Below, piece after piece: positions 47,117-48,163 of a DNA stretch of 48,163 nucleotides; within the stretch, counting starts at the first letter, position 1, and each line of letters begins with the position of its first letter. The stretch lies in the IMG/VR virus record IMGVR_UViG_3300040958_000041, positions 1 through 48,163 of that record; one strand, written 5' to 3'. The notes below the pieces were generated by a model. The model did no database searches. It saw only the letters and a list, made by a program, of their open reading frames with translations, and was not told the DNA's origin. A program made the position numbers and the translations under genes. Origin of the DNA: a virus.

Positions 47117-48163
47117 CTATGTGTTTTTAGCTCTTTGTATCCAGCGGTCAACAGTTTCATTCGTGTTAGTTGCATGAATTGTAATTTCAGGGTGTTTTCT
47201 TGCAAAAACACGAAATATTTCATCTGCGAAGGCTTGGCCTATTGTATCTATTTCGCTAAAGTCCAACATAACAATTTTGAACTTGTCCAAACTAGATAAA
47301 ACGCGCTTTGCTTGAGATCTAGAAACAAGGTTTTCTTTACCTTGGATAGCTAAGCGAATTGGAACTACTGTTTTTGAGAACGAAAACTCGTCAGCTGGAG
47401 CGTATTCGTCAAAAACTTTTTGTTGACTGGTTTCGCTATTAGAACTGATTTGCATCTCCACAATTGTACCCTCCACGTCATTATTATGTTCAAGTAAAAA
47501 ATCATGAGAATTGTCTTTGTCATGATTGAAAATATGTCCTGATGAGTAGATATAAAAGTGATCAAAAACTCTTGATGTAAAGTAAATTCCTTCACCAGTA
47601 TGATTGTCTGGATCAGTTGTCAATTTACCTTTAGATAACTCCAGTATTGATTCTTTTTCACTGCCAAGCTCTTTTAAACGAGCTATCCTTTTAAAAATAC
47701 CTTCCCCAGTATCATGCACCATAATATCAACTTCATCATTATGGATACTTGCGCACACATTTAACATCGATGAGTCAGAGTGATCAATTGCATTATTGAC
47801 CATCTCAGTAAAACCATAAAAGCAAATTTCGTGAACGTTTTTTGGCAATGTTTCGAAAATATGCTCAAATTTTTCCCAAATAATATGCTCATCTAACTTA
47901 TTGTTTTTATCCATATTAAAACAATCGTAGTGCGCTCGATTTTTGCCAAGCTTATATGTTCTCGCACTTGTATTTCCATGAGCTTCAATATAGCCAAGAC
48001 TAATCAAATTCTTGATTATTTTACTGATTGTTTGCCTAGAGACCCCTAATGCTGCTGAGCAGACTTTGCTAAAATGCGGAACATCTTTAGAAACAAGAGA
48101 TAAAATTTGTCTTTCATTCATTGAAAGTTTATTGATTATACAATAGCTTTGGTTAAGTTCCAT
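47117..48163 (-). CDS. winged-helix / HATPase / STAS-like (DUF4325) protein
   Basis: 348 residues to the window edge; ATG is exactly the last three bases, so the true start could lie outside. Residues 10-75 form a winged helix (FSKVCSAALGVSRQTISKII). Residues 85-215 form a GHKL ATPase with N box EMVNNAIDHS, G1 DTGEGIF and G2 HTGEGIYF. The C-terminal 75 residues match the STAS-like DUF4325 domain (FKIVMLDFSEIDTIGQAFAD). There is no histidine-kinase phosphorylation domain, so it resembles an anti-sigma/anti-anti-sigma-like switch fused in one chain. It lies outside the late operon on the opposite strand, the usual place for a lysogen-expressed accessory gene. Confidence 0.82.
   Translation of the reverse strand: MELNQSYCIINKLSMNERQILSLVSKDVPHFSKVCSAALGVSRQTISKIIKNLISLGYIEAHGNTSARTYKLGKNRAHYDCFNMDKNNKLDEHIIWEKFEHIFETLPKNVHEICFYGFTEMVNNAIDHSDSSMLNVCASIHNDEVDIMVHDTGEGIFKRIARLKELGSEKESILELSKGKLTTDPDNHTGEGIYFTSRVFDHFYIYSSGHIFNHDKDNSHDFLLEHNNDVEGTIVEMQISSNSETSQQKVFDEYAPADEFSFSKTVVPIRLAIQGKENLVSRSQAKRVLSSLDKFKIVMLDFSEIDTIGQAFADEIFRVFARKHPEITIHATNTNETVDRWIQRAKNT

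Overview
The window is almost all of a lambdoid-style temperate podovirus prophage in a marine-type gammaproteobacterium. The host is most likely Alteromonadales, with Pseudoalteromonas the best guess. That guess rests on low GC, on a host gene fragment that reads as the N-terminus of HtpG, and on general protein style; no ribosomal marker is present. The left 200 bases are host DNA. They hold a textbook sigma-32 heat-shock promoter (51-78) and the first 25 or so codons of htpG (121-201), cut off by the prophage. The right attachment site is not seen, so the prophage runs past base 48163.

Layout, left to right. (1) attL and a tyrosine integrase (399-1595, + strand). (2) A long leftward early operon (9469 down to 1609, - strand) holding a Rad52-family annealing protein, a DUF1351 coiled-coil protein, SSB, an MT-A70 methyltransferase, many small unknown genes chained by ATGA overlaps, and an excisionase-like HTH protein last. 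(3) An immunity region (about 9490-11800). A LexA/CI-type repressor is followed on the same strand by a secreted lipoprotein, with a roughly 530-base gene-poor stretch of strong inverted repeats after it. pL and pR carry related GGAAAC-type operators. (4) A rightward early operon: Cro, CII, a DksA-type zinc finger, an O-like initiator with an origin of five iterons inside its gene, P-like loader, NinB, YbcO-like nuclease, RuvC-like resolvase and antiterminator Q. One small winged-helix gene lies on the opposite strand. (5) A lambda-like late switch: promoter pR' followed by two terminators. (6) A lysis cassette: SAR endolysin, Rz with Rz1 nested in its end, and holin. (7) Head genes: TerS, TerL, P22-size portal, scaffold and an N4-gp56-family capsid protein. 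(8) Short-tail genes: adaptor, nozzle and several fibre-like proteins. (9) An ejection module: a Gln-rich repeat protein, a GNAT acetyltransferase, a cationic/Gly-Ala-rich protein, two small proteins and a 2690-residue polyvalent protein with two zincin-like motifs. (10) A convergent gene at the right edge encoding a winged-helix/HATPase/STAS-like protein.

How it works together: the repressor would hold pL and pR shut in the lysogen while its own transcript also makes the lipoprotein. On induction the early operons supply recombination and replication functions. Q then lets polymerase leaving pR' pass a series of intrinsic terminators (at 18327, 18400, 26035, 28041 and 38954) through about 29 kb of lysis and virion genes. 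The most unusual feature is the insertion point: lysogeny separates the heat-shock promoter from the Hsp90 gene htpG and points that promoter at the integrase gene instead. All family assignments were made by eye from motifs; no database search was run.
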